This document shows, piece after piece, positions 10,940 through 20,600 of a stretch of 64,000 nt of DNA. Position numbers and translations under genes: made by a program. The notes below the pieces were generated by a model, which saw only the letters and a program-made list of their open reading frames with translations, had not been told where the DNA came from and made no database searches. Each line of letters begins with the position of its first letter. Within the stretch, counting starts at the first letter, position 1. Origin of the DNA: Ischnura elegans (Eukaryota > Arthropoda > Insecta > Odonata > Coenagrionidae); assembly GCF_921293095.1 (NCBI RefSeq), contig NC_060250.1, forward strand, positions 114,090,629 through 114,154,628, in the 5' to 3' direction.

Positions 10940-13068
10940 TTTCCCAACATCAACACCACTACCAGTGCCGTCTATCGGACAACGGCCGTATAACTAACGA
11001 ATTGGAGAACAATTGACATACGTAATCCAAATAATTTACTTCGTTCACATTCTTTGTTATTAAGGTTGCCTTTCCATGAGTTTTTAGTTTTTATCGTTCT
11101 CATTTTATATTTAAAAAATACATATAATTGATTCCGTGAACAAACTTCTGAACCTGGGTTCGAGTTTGGTGGAGCGCGCCTCTGCGACGGCTCGAGCACG
11201 CTCAGCGCAGTTTTGATAATACACTCCTGCTGTCTCATGTGGGCCTGCTACAATTGAGGGAATTGGTGTCTGTCACTGTCACAAGGACTCGTTGACGAGA
11301 TTTCGCTCCACCCCTTCCGCGCTGGTGAGGGCTCCTTTCGACATAAGGAAGATATTCCTACTGATTGTGCGCCCTCACATTCCCGATAGCGCCTTCTCTT
11401 TATATCTCTTTCATCCCCTCATCAACGCGACAAGAATTGTGAGAATAGGTTTCAGAGTTCAATTAGTATTATAGAAGGTTCAGCACGACTGAGGATGCAA
11501 TTTCTCTGCAATTGAGAAGCTACGGCATTCCCGTCATTTCTAGCGTCTTGCGATATCACTCAGAGAGTCGTCTGCCGCTGAGCTGCCAGCGTCAGTCTTG
11601 GCTGGTCTTGGATATCGATTGAAAGCTTTGAAGAGTGCGTTCGCACCGAATACACTCCATTGGCGTGGCTTGTTGGGGGAATTTTTGGTCGGCCCAGGGG
11701 GATGACACGGCTGTGGACGAAAAAAGCCGTCCCGAACTGTTAACCTCCTGTGCTATTCTCATCTCCTAACCTCGTAAGAAACGCGAGGGTGCACCACAAG
11801 CGTCGGGGACACCGATGAAAGAAAGCGAAAAGAAACGAACGAAGACAGACGCGGCAAAGGACACAAAAAAAGGCGTCTTAGGCCCTTTAGTGGCACGACG
11901 TCTTCCGGCCCTTGAGTCGCGCTGAAATTCCTTCTCTAAGGGCAGCACCTATCCTTCCCTCCCTCCCCCTCGCAATGGACGCCGCGGCGCGCCGGCCCAA
12001 GCGAGATAGCTAAGGGGGTTCTCCACCCTCCTAACAAACAGCGTTCAGTAAAAACAATATGCGTGTCCCTCCCTTCGCCTATCGCGCCGATACTAATTTT
12101 CCCCAAATGATTGAGCGCCGTATCCCAATGTCGGGTGAAACGCTTATTAAAATTTCGTGAGAAGGGGATGAATGCTATCGAAAAACCCTTTCGAGCGATC
12201 GGCCCGCAATGTGGGAGGAGCGACGCGGCTGACTCCGCCCAAAGCCCCTCCCTCGAATTGACTCCGCCCACCTTGTAGAGGGGGGGGAGATACAGAGAGC
12301 TTCGCTTGTTCTTGCCGTCTTTTTTTTCGGAACCGGTCTAGCGCACTGAGAAATGTGTCCGACAGTACGCTACCTCCTCGAGTTCGTGTTAGCCCGTTCC
12401 GTTGGGAGCCACAAATGCTATGATGTATATCGAAAATATCCTTTCCCTCCCTTTAACGACGTCGCTAAGCGAATACTTATCGACACCGAAGCTTTGGCTT
12501 GAGCTCGGGGGACGAAGTATCGTCCGCTTTCCTCAGCGCAATGAAGACATTCTTCAGGGGAAAAAAAATACATACGTTCAGTGTTGGGATTCCATAACTC
12601 TTGCAATATGAGGAAAATGCTCAGCGTAAAAGACTCTTGCTATATAGCGTCTTTGTAGAGCAATTCTCCGATATTTCTTCCTGCATTGCTTTCATAGAAG
12701 AAATTACATTTTTTTATTTGACCATCATCAAACGTATTCCGTTCGAGGTCATTTCTGGGTTCATCACAAAGAGCTAAAGTAAGCTCTATGATCCATCATC
12801 ATGGATGTTTTGGTATAAATAATTATACTTAACTTTCTAAAGTGATTCTGCTCTCGGAGGGATTTACTTTTAGACATTCCTACTGAAGAATTACGCGAAC
12901 TGTGAAACTTCAATTGATAAAGGCTGCCACTGGCTCGTCATTTTTACATTGTGATGCGAAATGGTGAAGTCAAAATTCAAAAATTTTTACGCAACACAGG
13001 GTGCACGTTTTTTTATTCCAGTATAAGTGTTCCTCTGGAAAAATTTAATTTGAATTAATGTATTAATT
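10940..13068. other. GINS2 upstream region with CpG-rich block
   Basis: Intergenic DNA upstream of GINS2. Base composition changes at about 11,150-12,560, which is clearly richer in G+C and in CG dinucleotides than the surroundings. That could mark a promoter or unmethylated region. Open frames here overlap on both strands, as expected from high GC, and none shows a protein signature. Confidence 0.35.
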
Positions 13069-13264
13069 GCCGGCCTCGGTGGCACCGGGGTAAAGTCTCC
13101 GACTGCTAACCTTGAGGGCGCGGGTTCGAATCCCGCCTGGGTGGCTTGACTACCATCCAGGGCATGGATGTTTGTGAATGTCTAACAAGTTAATTGTAAG
13201 AGAGGACAATGCTGTCCTAAATTCGCTTGTATAATAAAGACAAATTATTATTATTATTATTTTT
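13069..13264 (+). mobile_element. tRNA-derived SINE (family S1), copy 1
   Basis: The head GCCGGCCTCGGTGGCACCGG contains a pol III A-box-like TGGCACCGGGG, and a B box GGTTCGAATCC follows at about 13123-13133. The body includes CCAGGGCATGGATG and the tail is (ATT)n. Two more copies in opposite orientation at 16988-17186 and 23028-23226 share the head and body. A non-autonomous retroposon is the best reading. Confidence 0.85.
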
Positions 13265-13433
13265 GTAAAAAAAATGAAAAAAATAATCTAGGGTAGCTAA
13301 AGTATGTAACAGGAACCATCTCATAACAAACCGTTGGTAAAATAAGCAATCCCCAACTATTCTACAGAAAAATGAACTCGGAAGTCGACTCTGATAAGAC
13401 GCTCAGCACAATATGATGTAACAGTATACTTAG

Positions 13434-13560
13434 TAATTGATTATTGGTTTTCGGGCAACTTCCGCGACGACTCATCGTCGGTGGCCGACAGTTTGGAAGA
13501 ACTGTCGTCCACCAAATAATGAGTCGACGCGGAATAAACCCAGAAACCAATCATCAATTA
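13434..13560. repeat. 127-bp near-perfect palindrome (foldback)
   Basis: The left arm starts TAATTGATTATTGGTTTT and the right arm ends AAACCAATCATCAATTA. The arms (~60 nt each) stay paired through TTCCGCG/CGCGGAA and ACGACTCAT/ATGAGTCGA to a small loop near GGAAGA. Three overlapping open frames in this stretch are products of the symmetry. It may be a short foldback transposon; no clear duplication was found. Confidence 0.7.
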
Positions 13561-13807
13561 AATCATCGCGGAAGCCTCCGTATTATGTATTTAGTACTTC
13601 TTCGGAAGATATTACATGCTAGCGAGGGATAAGAGTGAGAAACACAGTATCCTACGTTACTTTTTCCTCGTGGTACTTGGTAAATATGTTGAAGACTCAA
13701 TTTATTGACGAAAAAATAAGTTTTGCTTCATTAAAACACCGGAGTATTCCACATTTGTATATATTTTTACTTGCAATTCTAAAATATAAGCGTAATTAAT
13801 CTAAAAC

Positions 13808-14064
13808 CAGTGACGTCATGGCAAAATTAGCAGAGCCGGAACGCACTTTTCTTAATTTCTTTTAGAAGTGAAATATTACTCTGTGTATTCTTTTATTACA
13901 AGTTATTATTTACATTTTATAACAATTTTTTGCTTTGGTTACAAATGTATATATATTTGAAATTTTGAGGCAACACACTTGATATATGTTATTTGACTAT
14001 TATGTCTTTCGTTTACCCGTGCCGGAACGGCGCGCCGCGGCGTTCCGACACCATGACACCCCTG
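13808..14064 (+). mobile_element. hAT-like MITE with exact 8-bp duplication, copy 1
   Basis: The element is flanked by TCTAAAAC on both sides (13800-13807 and 14065-14072). The left end is CAGTGACGTCATGGC and the right end is CCATGACACCCCTG, an imperfect inverted repeat; a CCGGAACG motif lies inside each end. An 8-bp TSD with a terminal CAGTG/CAGGG is typical of hAT elements. It is 257 bp, has no transposase, and matches the copy at 19609-20004 but without the internal insertion. Confidence 0.85.
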
Positions 14065-14720
14065 TCTAAAACGCCATGAATGTAATCGATGCTTTTTCCT
14101 GATTGAGAACTTCGTCTCGAAGATGCACGTCGCGGGTACACAACGATGGCATAAAAGCTTTTGTCATATTTAGATGTCACGTTTGGAAATATATAGCAAG
14201 TTGCCATAACCTGAAATATTTCTCTTGCTGATCTACGCATTGGTTCTTGGAACGTGATCGGAGAGAGCCCTTTGCGAAATTTTGAGCTCGCTCATTGCAA
14301 AATGTCCGAAGGTAACGAGTCTTGCGATATTGTGCAATTTTTTTAATGAGAGTGAATGGGGAATTTCGCTGAGCTAGGGAGGAGGGGCAAGGAAGGTACA
14401 ATCCCAATGTTCAAGGGAATTGAGGAAAGAGTAAATTTCGTGTGTTGACTGTTGAGGCACGCATACGTAAGTATCGCATTCCACAACTGGGCAGACCATC
14501 GTGTTGAGGAAGCGTATTTACGACTTGATTTATCCGACTTCAGTACAATCAGCTTGTATAGGAATTGACAATGCATGCTTTCTCGTTATTTCCTTAGCTC
14601 TGATCCTTACTCAGGATTCTGCATGACCTTGGTTAGATTGTATCCAATTTGATTTTTAACTTTCGCAACGACTTTCGACGATAATATTGAGTTGAATTCA
14701 GATTGATCTCTTCACCTGGG

Positions 14721-14816
14721 CAGTGGCGGATCCAGGATAGGGGACAAGTGGGTGCTAAGTGGGGGTTAAAATTCCAGCAGTAGGGGGGGTCGGAAAAAAT
14801 TACCATTCTATCTATT
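14721..14816 (+). mobile_element. Fragment with hAT-type start CAGTGGCGGATCCAGG
   Basis: CAGTGGCGGATCCAGG resembles the left ends of other elements here (CAGTGGCGTAGCCAGG at 17889, CAGTGGCGTAACTAGG at 57093). It may be the left part of an element interrupted by the foldback at 14817-15223, with a G/C-rich remnant AGTGAGGGGGGCTGCAGCCC near 15250. No duplication confirms this. Confidence 0.35.
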
Positions 14817-15223
14817 AATAATAAAACGTTATTGTGCTTTTCCACAATTTAATTAATACGACCGGTTTCTTCGCAGAGGCGACACCATCAGGCACAGAAA
14901 CCGTTATAATAACAGTTATTTTGTTCTTGTTTATCTGGTTGCTCACTCAGCTTCAGGGGAATCTCCCTGAAGAGATTCCCCTTGATTCAGGAGATTCCCC
15001 TGAAGCTGAGTGACGCTCCAACCCCAACGCAACCCTCCCCTACCAACGTAATAGCAACCAGATAAACAAGAACAAAATAACTGTTATTATAACGGTTTCT
15101 GTACCTGATGATGTCGCCTCTGCGACGAAACCGGTCGTATTAATTAAACCGTGTGGAAGAGTACAATAACGTTTTATTATTAAGAATGCATTTCACAAAG
15201 TAAAGCCAGAAACAATCGAGTTT
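14817..15223 (+). mobile_element. Foldback element with hammerhead-like core and 12-bp duplication
   Basis: The arms 14815-14943 and 15053-15183 are long inverted repeats (about 130 bp with few mismatches), enclosing a second hairpin at 14943-14966/14990-15013 (TCACTCAGCTTCAGGGGAAT and its complement). ATTCTATCTATT occurs at 14805-14816 and again at 15224-15235, a perfect 12-bp duplication that defines an insertion of 407 bp. The right arm reads CTGATGATGTCGCCTCTGCG followed by ACGAAACC, i.e. CTGATGA, a 5-bp stem GTCGC/GCGAC, then GAAA, which resembles a hammerhead ribozyme core. The left arm carries a mutated copy. Such motifs are known in Penelope-like and retrozyme elements; that link is inference. 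Confidence 0.7.
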
Positions 15224-15235
15224 ATTCTATCTATT

Positions 15236-16265
15236 GTAAATTGGATACCCAGTGAGGGGGGCTGCAGCCCCATTAGCCCCAATGGTAGACTTGATCGGGA
15301 GGTGCGAGGAGTACGAGGAGAATTACGATAGAGTTGATGCAAAATGTATGAGGGATATAAAAAGAATCAAAATCTGGAACACCTTTGGAACAGGAGTAAT
15401 GGAAGAAGGAAGCCTGAATAGAAAAGAGCGTTTAGAGACAGAAAGGCGGGGACTGTTAACTGGTTAGGGTTATCCCAGGTAACCAATGAGTATTTCATCA
15501 ACAAATCGGATATCATGGATTACCCTACCCAGTGGTGTAGCAGGAAGAGGACTGAGGGGGCACGCGCCTAAACTTCGACTAAAACCCATTCTAAAATAAA
15601 ATAAAAACACAATTTAAAAATACTTTGAAATAGCTCTGGTAACATTCAGTAACATTATACTTCAGAGATTACTTCGTATTCTTTAGAATCGTTTTATTCA
15701 TGCTTGCAACTATATTAAAATGAAATTATTATTATTCGGCGATTGAAATGTCGAACTCCAACTCTTACATTAGTTCAAAGTTGTGCCACGAGATAACACT
15801 GAACAAGAAAATACTCATTGGCTTCCAAACTGGCTTCCAAAATATAACTGATAACTTTACTTTGTGAAATCTCTCCATACTGGAAATAAAGAAATAAAAC
15901 TTTGCAAGGTCCACTATTATTCAAATATGGGCACGTACGGAAGAGCAGGCAAAATTGTATTTCAAACTTTTGATCAAACTTCGCATTACATCCTTGAACA
16001 TTTTTTTCAATGCATGTAAGATCAGTCACCTGAAGATGTAACCACGTTACGAAACCCGGGTCGTGCCCATAGTAAAATAATAGTGAACCTTTCAAAGTTT
16101 TATTTCTTTATTTCCAATTTGAAGCGGTATTTTCATTTCAAATACTTCTCGGCCAGCATTTTGCCCAGCCCTGTTTCTAGGTAACCATGCAACCCCGGTC
16201 CTTTTATTGTTAATGCAAATTCAGGAGGTGCACGGAGATCGCCAGACTTCCGGTCACCCTGCGTG
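15236..16265. other. Non-coding stretch, unclassified
   Basis: Contains a purine-rich interval (15,290-15,470) and a TE-like CAGTGGTGTAGCAGG at about 15,531. No gene or complete element was recognised. The 106-residue minus-strand open frame at 15775-16095 has no family signature that I recognise. Confidence 0.35.
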
Positions 16266-16680
16266 CAGGGGCGGTGATTGGGGGCCCTCGGCTGGGGCTC
16301 CCCCGGGGGGATTCGGGGCTCCTCCCCCGGTTAATTTCAGGAAATTGCATTCCCGGAAATGGATTTTGTATCTATTCTGGCTCCTAAAAATGAGATAAAA
16401 GTTAATAAATTGCCAATTCCATCAGAAAAAATGCTGTGGAAAGTGAGAATTTCATCAACGCTTTTAAAAATTTTATAATGCAAATCTAGAAAAAAAAAAA
16501 TTAAATTAAGCTTTTCGAATGACTTTCAAAAACGCATCAGGCTCATTCCCCTTTTAATCTCCTGACACCTTTATTTAATATTTTTAAATATTCTTTTTAC
16601 AATGAGCATGTTGTTAATAAAGAAAATTAATTAGAAAATTTGGTTAAACTAATTAGTCTTTTTTATTACACCTTTCATAA

Positions 16681-16987
16681 ATGGGCGTACCCAGAATCAA
16701 AACTAGGGGGCGTAACTTGCTGTGTTCATTCAAGTTGTAACTTTTTTTGCATAGAAAATGTTAATGAAACCAAAATTTTAGGGAAATTATGACATCAATT
16801 TTTTTGTTTTTACAAATATTTGCTTGAAAAAATTATGATTTTTATTTTTGTTCCTTGCCTTGTACTAATATCATTTTTCTTCAAAGTGAAAATTTGGTCA
16901 TAACTTTTGTTTAAAACTAAATTTAATTTTGCTTCTAAAGGGGGGGGGGCAATTGCCGACCCCCTGACCCCCGCTGGGTACGCCCAT
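16681..16987. mobile_element. 307-bp TIR element nested in a hAT-like element
   Basis: The termini are a perfect 14-bp inverted repeat, ATGGGCGTACCCAG and CTGGGTACGCCCAT, and both ends carry an inner run of G or C. No coding sequence is present. A target duplication is not obvious, partly because a SINE abuts the right end. Superfamily unassigned. Confidence 0.7.
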
Positions 16988-17186
16988 CTATTTATTTTTA
17001 TTTATTTATTATCAACTTCCACGTAAACAGCACATGAAGGCCTTTTACAACGAGAGTTTCCAATATTAACAAAGTACAACACAAACATCCATGCCCTGGA
17101 TAGGGGTCACCTAACCAGGCGAGATTCGAACCCACGTTCTACGGTTTGGCAGGCGAGGACTTTACCCCACTGCCACCGAGGCCGGC
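16988..17186 (-). mobile_element. tRNA-derived SINE (family S1), copy 2
   Basis: Reverse orientation: the head is at 17186 (CACCGAGGCCGGC) and the B box complement GATTCGAACCC is near 17123-17133, with CATGCCCTGGAT in the body and a T/A-rich tail (TTTATTTATT) at 16990-17012. It matches 23028-23226 along its length, including the block TTTTACA upstream of the tRNA part. Confidence 0.85.
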
Positions 17187-17219
17187 CCTTGCTTTCATTT
17201 ACGCTTCACGACAGTCGCG

Positions 17220-17770
17220 AGTGTTGTAGGGCCCCCTAAGCTCGGGGCCCTCGCCTATCGCCGACCAGACAACCTGGCCAGACCGCCCCTGCCTGTGTGG
17301 AATGGCCGAAAAGACTTTGATGCTCCGCTCTTGGAGACGCGTCGAGCTGGTTGAGCCGGAGAAAGCCTTTCACTCCACCTCGCCCCTCCTCTTCAGAAAA
17401 GCATGGCTGACGCCCCTCTCGTCCACTCACCTTGCTTCGGTATCGTCCCTCAACACAAAGGGATTCTCAACTCCCTTCCTAACAGACAGAGGCAGGGAGA
17501 AGTAGAGGGGCAATGCCCTCAAACAGGCACCGGTCTCTCTCCCAGCTTGCCGTCTCTGCATTGTAACCAGCCGGCAGAGCGAACGAGTCGACCTCCTCGC
17601 GTGTCGTTGACGCCGCGTTACGGAGAAAGCGTCCGAGGACGGATTCGGGCGGTTGCGCGCGCACGCCGCCGTCCCCAGCACCACGCACGGACACCCTGCA
17701 AATAAACCGTCCATGAGATCCATACCTCGCGAGCCGGGGCGGGATGGATTTCATCGGCAACATATTAGTA
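17220..17770. other. CpG-rich stretch
   Basis: Base composition is much richer in G+C and CG than in flanking DNA. It runs from the end of a hAT-like element into unique sequence. Overlapping open frames exist on both strands, but none shows a conserved motif. It may be a promoter-like region or a degraded exon. Confidence 0.3.
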
Positions 17771-17806
17771 TCTCATCTCGGCCGAGATCAGCCGATATGA
17801 GATGCT
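17767..17806. repeat. 40-bp hairpin
   Basis: AGTATCTCATCTCGGC (17767-17782) and GCCGATATGAGATGCT (17791-17806) pair over 16 positions with two mismatches around an 8-base loop. Confidence 0.6.
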
Positions 17807-17888
17807 ACTTTGGATTGGGGATAACGCCGTCTGCATGGGTGACGTGCAAATGCTGGTACCTTTCGTCGCGGCTAGGCAACCCTCGTTC

Positions 17889-18148
17889 CAGTGGCGTAGC
17901 CAGGGGGAGGGGTCCGGGGGGTGCGGACCCCCCCGAATTATAAAAACACTATTATTATCCTTCGTATAAGAAAACAAAATATTAAAAAAATCATGAATTT
18001 ACAAAATGTTTCTCTGACAAATGAAGTTTTTTTCGATTATGTAAAGTGTTAGAATTAGTTTAAAACCCTTCATTTTGTACTCAGTTTTTTAAAAAATTTC
18101 CCTCTGGTTTTGGACCCCCTCCGAACGAAATTACTCGCGGCGCCTCTG
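17889..18148 (+). mobile_element. Possible hAT-like MITE (CAGTGGCGTAGCCAGG end)
   Basis: The left end CAGTGGCGTAGCCAGGGGG closely resembles the left end of 57093-57344, and the size (260 bp) is similar. The right end is proposed at GGCGCCTCTG, preceded by ACCCCCTCC, which mirrors the G-rich left part only roughly. No 8-bp duplication was seen, so the right boundary is uncertain. Confidence 0.45.
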
Positions 18149-18559
18149 TATTAATATTGATTTACTACCCAAAGCCACAATCAGTTACCAAAAATAGCAT
18201 CTGATGCGTAATAAGGTACGTTACATAGGCTTATTTACACCTTCAATGAGGTTTTGGTCATTCGCTTCCATGTTTTTTTGTACACTTTAAGATATTTTAG
18301 CGCTAAAAGAGTACTGATTTCATAAGAAAAAGCTTATTATTAGCGATTATGGGACAACAATGAGCTAATTCGAAGTCCTTCAGCACGTATCCAAGATATT
18401 TCACAGTTGAAATCAGTCGACTGTCGTCGTATCTTTTCTTCTTCCATTTACCGCCCTGCTTCTCTGTGGAGTTCACTTGGTTCGCTTCCTCCGCGATAGG
18501 TAGCAGCTCCGAACAAGGATTTGTGAGGAAGTTTAATGGTATCGTCGCTCTGGCGTAGG

Positions 18560-19260
18560 CGCGGCAGAAGGAAGAACTAAGTCGCATGCTCGTCCCCGCC
18601 GATCCAGCTGGATCCAACCCGCAGGAGCTCACGGAAGGGGAATGAGGGGAAGTGAGAGAGAGAGAGTAGGAGAAGTATCGGAGGGCGAGTGTGTGGGATG
18701 AGAACCGATAACGCTACCTCCTAAAGGGTCGTGTTCGCCTGGGCGCAAGAAATTGGTTGAGGTCGGTCTCGCAGTAAACTGCCGATCGACAGGTCCCATC
18801 AAACCGATTCCAATGTATTTTTCTTCATCGATCCGCCGTCACGGACTTTGGGGGATGGGGCCAAGGTGGATCTTAAGGAAAGGAAGGTAGGAAGAGTTCG
18901 TTCGGGCCGGAAAGGGTTGCTAGGGAGGGTTGAAAGGAAGCCGAAGATGTTCCCCCACACCCTACCCGGCTCCCTCTAACGGACTCTTCTCCTCCAACGC
19001 ACACACACGGCCGCCAGTATCCGACGACTGCTTCCCTGCCTCATGGCTGTGGAGGGTGGAACGGCACGCTAGTATTACGCACTCGTGGGTGGCGAACTCA
19101 CGCTCCCGTACCGGCGGGTGCGGCTGCGCGCGGCACGGTAATGCCGCGCCTGCGCGCCGATCATTACCTGCGAAAGCGCGGGAAGTGATTGTTGACGAAG
19201 TTCGCTCCACTGCCGTTGCGGGGGTGGCGTCGCGTCGAAATGAGCAAAATAGGTACTGAA
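18560..19260. other. CpG-rich stretch
   Basis: High G+C and CG content with a GA microsatellite at 18655-18666. Open frames overlap on both strands without protein signatures. It could be a CpG-island-like promoter for an unseen transcript, but no transcript can be defined. Confidence 0.3.
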
Positions 19261-19608
19261 GTCTCTTTTACGCGGTAAAAAAATTATTAGTAAACATTAA
19301 CAGGAGCTGCTTAGGAAAAATGGTCTGAACTTGAAATTGTGATTAAAAATTCATTGAGAGCGTGAGTGGTTTGGCGAATCCAAAATTTGAATATTACAAT
19401 CTATAGAAATATTGTGATAACAATGATTTTCAAGCCAATTAATTTGTGACGAAATTTTCATGACATGCGAAATAGTAGATACGTTATTTAATTATAACAA
19501 GACAAAAAAATCAACGAAATATTCAGGAAATGGCAGTAGTACTACCTGAGAGCCATCCTGAAGATTAATGATTCATTTGTTGGAGATAGGTTTGGTACAT
19601 CTCGTCAC

Positions 19609-20004
19609 CAGTGACTTCATGGCAAAAATAGCAGTGTCGGAACGCACTTTCTTCAACTTTTTTACGAGTAAGTATTATTATGTGTGCAAGAATTGCCAGG
19701 AGAAAAAATTTCCCTGGACTGGGAATCTAACCACGGACTTTTTGGGCTTTCCGGGTCAATGCGCAGACTACTACGCTATTCAGGTTCTTTAATTCCCTTG
19801 GCAATTATACCGATGCTCATGGTATTAGGTGTTAGTTTATTACTTACAAGTTATTATTTACATTTATTACCAAAATTTTTGTTTTGGTTACGAATGTTTG
19901 TATTAGAAGTTTTGAGGCACCAAAATCGATAGAAGTGTTATTTGGCTATTTTGTCTTTTGTAAACATGGTGCCCGAACGGCGTTCCGGCACCATGACACC
20001 ACTG
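19609..20004 (+). mobile_element. hAT-like MITE with exact 8-bp duplication, copy 2 (contains a tRNA-cored insertion)
   Basis: Flanked by CTCGTCAC at 19601-19608 and 20005-20012, an exact 8-bp TSD. The ends are CAGTGACTTCATGGC and CACCATGACACCACTG. The body matches 13808-14064 (for example GGAACGCACTTT, ACAAGTTATTATTTACATTT, TTTTGGTTACGAATGT), except for about 140 extra bases at 19687-19820. The near-palindrome GAACGGCGTTCCGGCACC lies at the right end. Confidence 0.85.
19687..19820 (-). mobile_element. tRNA-cored SINE-like element (family S2), copy 1
   Basis: The minus strand reads GAATAGCGTAGTAGTCTGCG (A-box-like), then GTGGTTAGATTCCCAGTCC (B-box-like), and is closed on one side by GGGAAATTTTTTCTCCTGGC and on the other by AATTGCCAAGGGAATT, which are partly complementary. 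It interrupts the hAT copy relative to 13808-14064. The flanks GTATTATTATGTGTG and GTATTAGGTGTTAG look like a degenerate target duplication. Confidence 0.65.
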
Positions 20005-20289
20005 CTCGTCACATGTGGAAAGTAATTTCTCACAAAGCACTGCCGTTCTTTGAAATCGATGCAGTAGGTGTACTTTTTTCCGATATCAAACTTATACCTT
20101 TGCGTAGTTTAAGCCGATATAGTCGTCCTTATTTGAGATTGCGTGTAGTCTCTTGGGGTGTCGTGGGCTCTATTCCAGTTTAGGCGATATTACAAAAATT
20201 TCACCATTTCTAAAAATTATGTATTTTCTCAGTACTACGCTGATGATAGACCCCATCATCTTAATTAGTCAACAAACCTAGGATTTCTT

Positions 20290-20600
20290 TGACACTACTC
20301 TCTATTTCTCTCTCCTATCAGCTAACCTTTCATAGCTACATATTTCTTCTCTTTTATATCCTTCATAACCTCTCCTATGTAACTCATTCGGGGCCGTCTC
20401 TTGCCTTCTTCCCTTCCACTAGTCCCTTAATGATAGTCTTCCTCAGGCCATCACACCTCAAAATGTGGTCAAACTAAGGTCTCCCGTCTTCTGCTTAAGG
20501 TTTTTAGGAGGCTTCTCTTTTCTCCCACTCTTCTTAGCACTTCCTCTTTACTTACACGGTCAATCCATTTTATCTTTATCATCCTTCCACAATGTTTAAG
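20290..20600 (-). pseudogene. Non-LTR retrotransposon reverse-transcriptase C-terminal remnant
   Basis: Minus-strand translation gives KIKWIDRVSKEEVLRRVGEK and then FDHILRCDGLRKTIIKGLVE in a shifted frame. The pattern W.DR.SNEEVLRR.GE...LL..L..RR..L..HILRH.GL..TI.EG is typical of the C-terminal part of arthropod non-LTR ORF2-like proteins. Frame changes and stops show it is dead. A downstream G-rich-tail-like end was not resolved. Confidence 0.65.

Larger units (their letters stand above)
16266..17291. mobile_element. hAT-like element hosting two nested insertions
   Basis: The ends are CAGGGGCGGTGATT and ...ACCGCCCCTG, inverted over about 10 bp, and both are followed inward by a G/C-rich GGGCCCTCGGC/GCTCGGGGCCC block. 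Flanks are CCTGCGTG (16258-16265) and CCTGTGTG (17292-17299), an 8-bp duplication with one mismatch, fitting hAT. Removing the element at 16681-16987 and the SINE at 16988-17186 leaves about 520 bp without transposase. Confidence 0.7.

Noticed and set aside
13069..13145. Functional tRNA gene
   Set aside because: A and B boxes are present, but the same sequence recurs twice in the window with SINE bodies and A/T tails.
18640..18670. GA microsatellite as a regulatory element (GAGA site)
   Set aside because: The short GA run is common background; no promoter can be tied to it.
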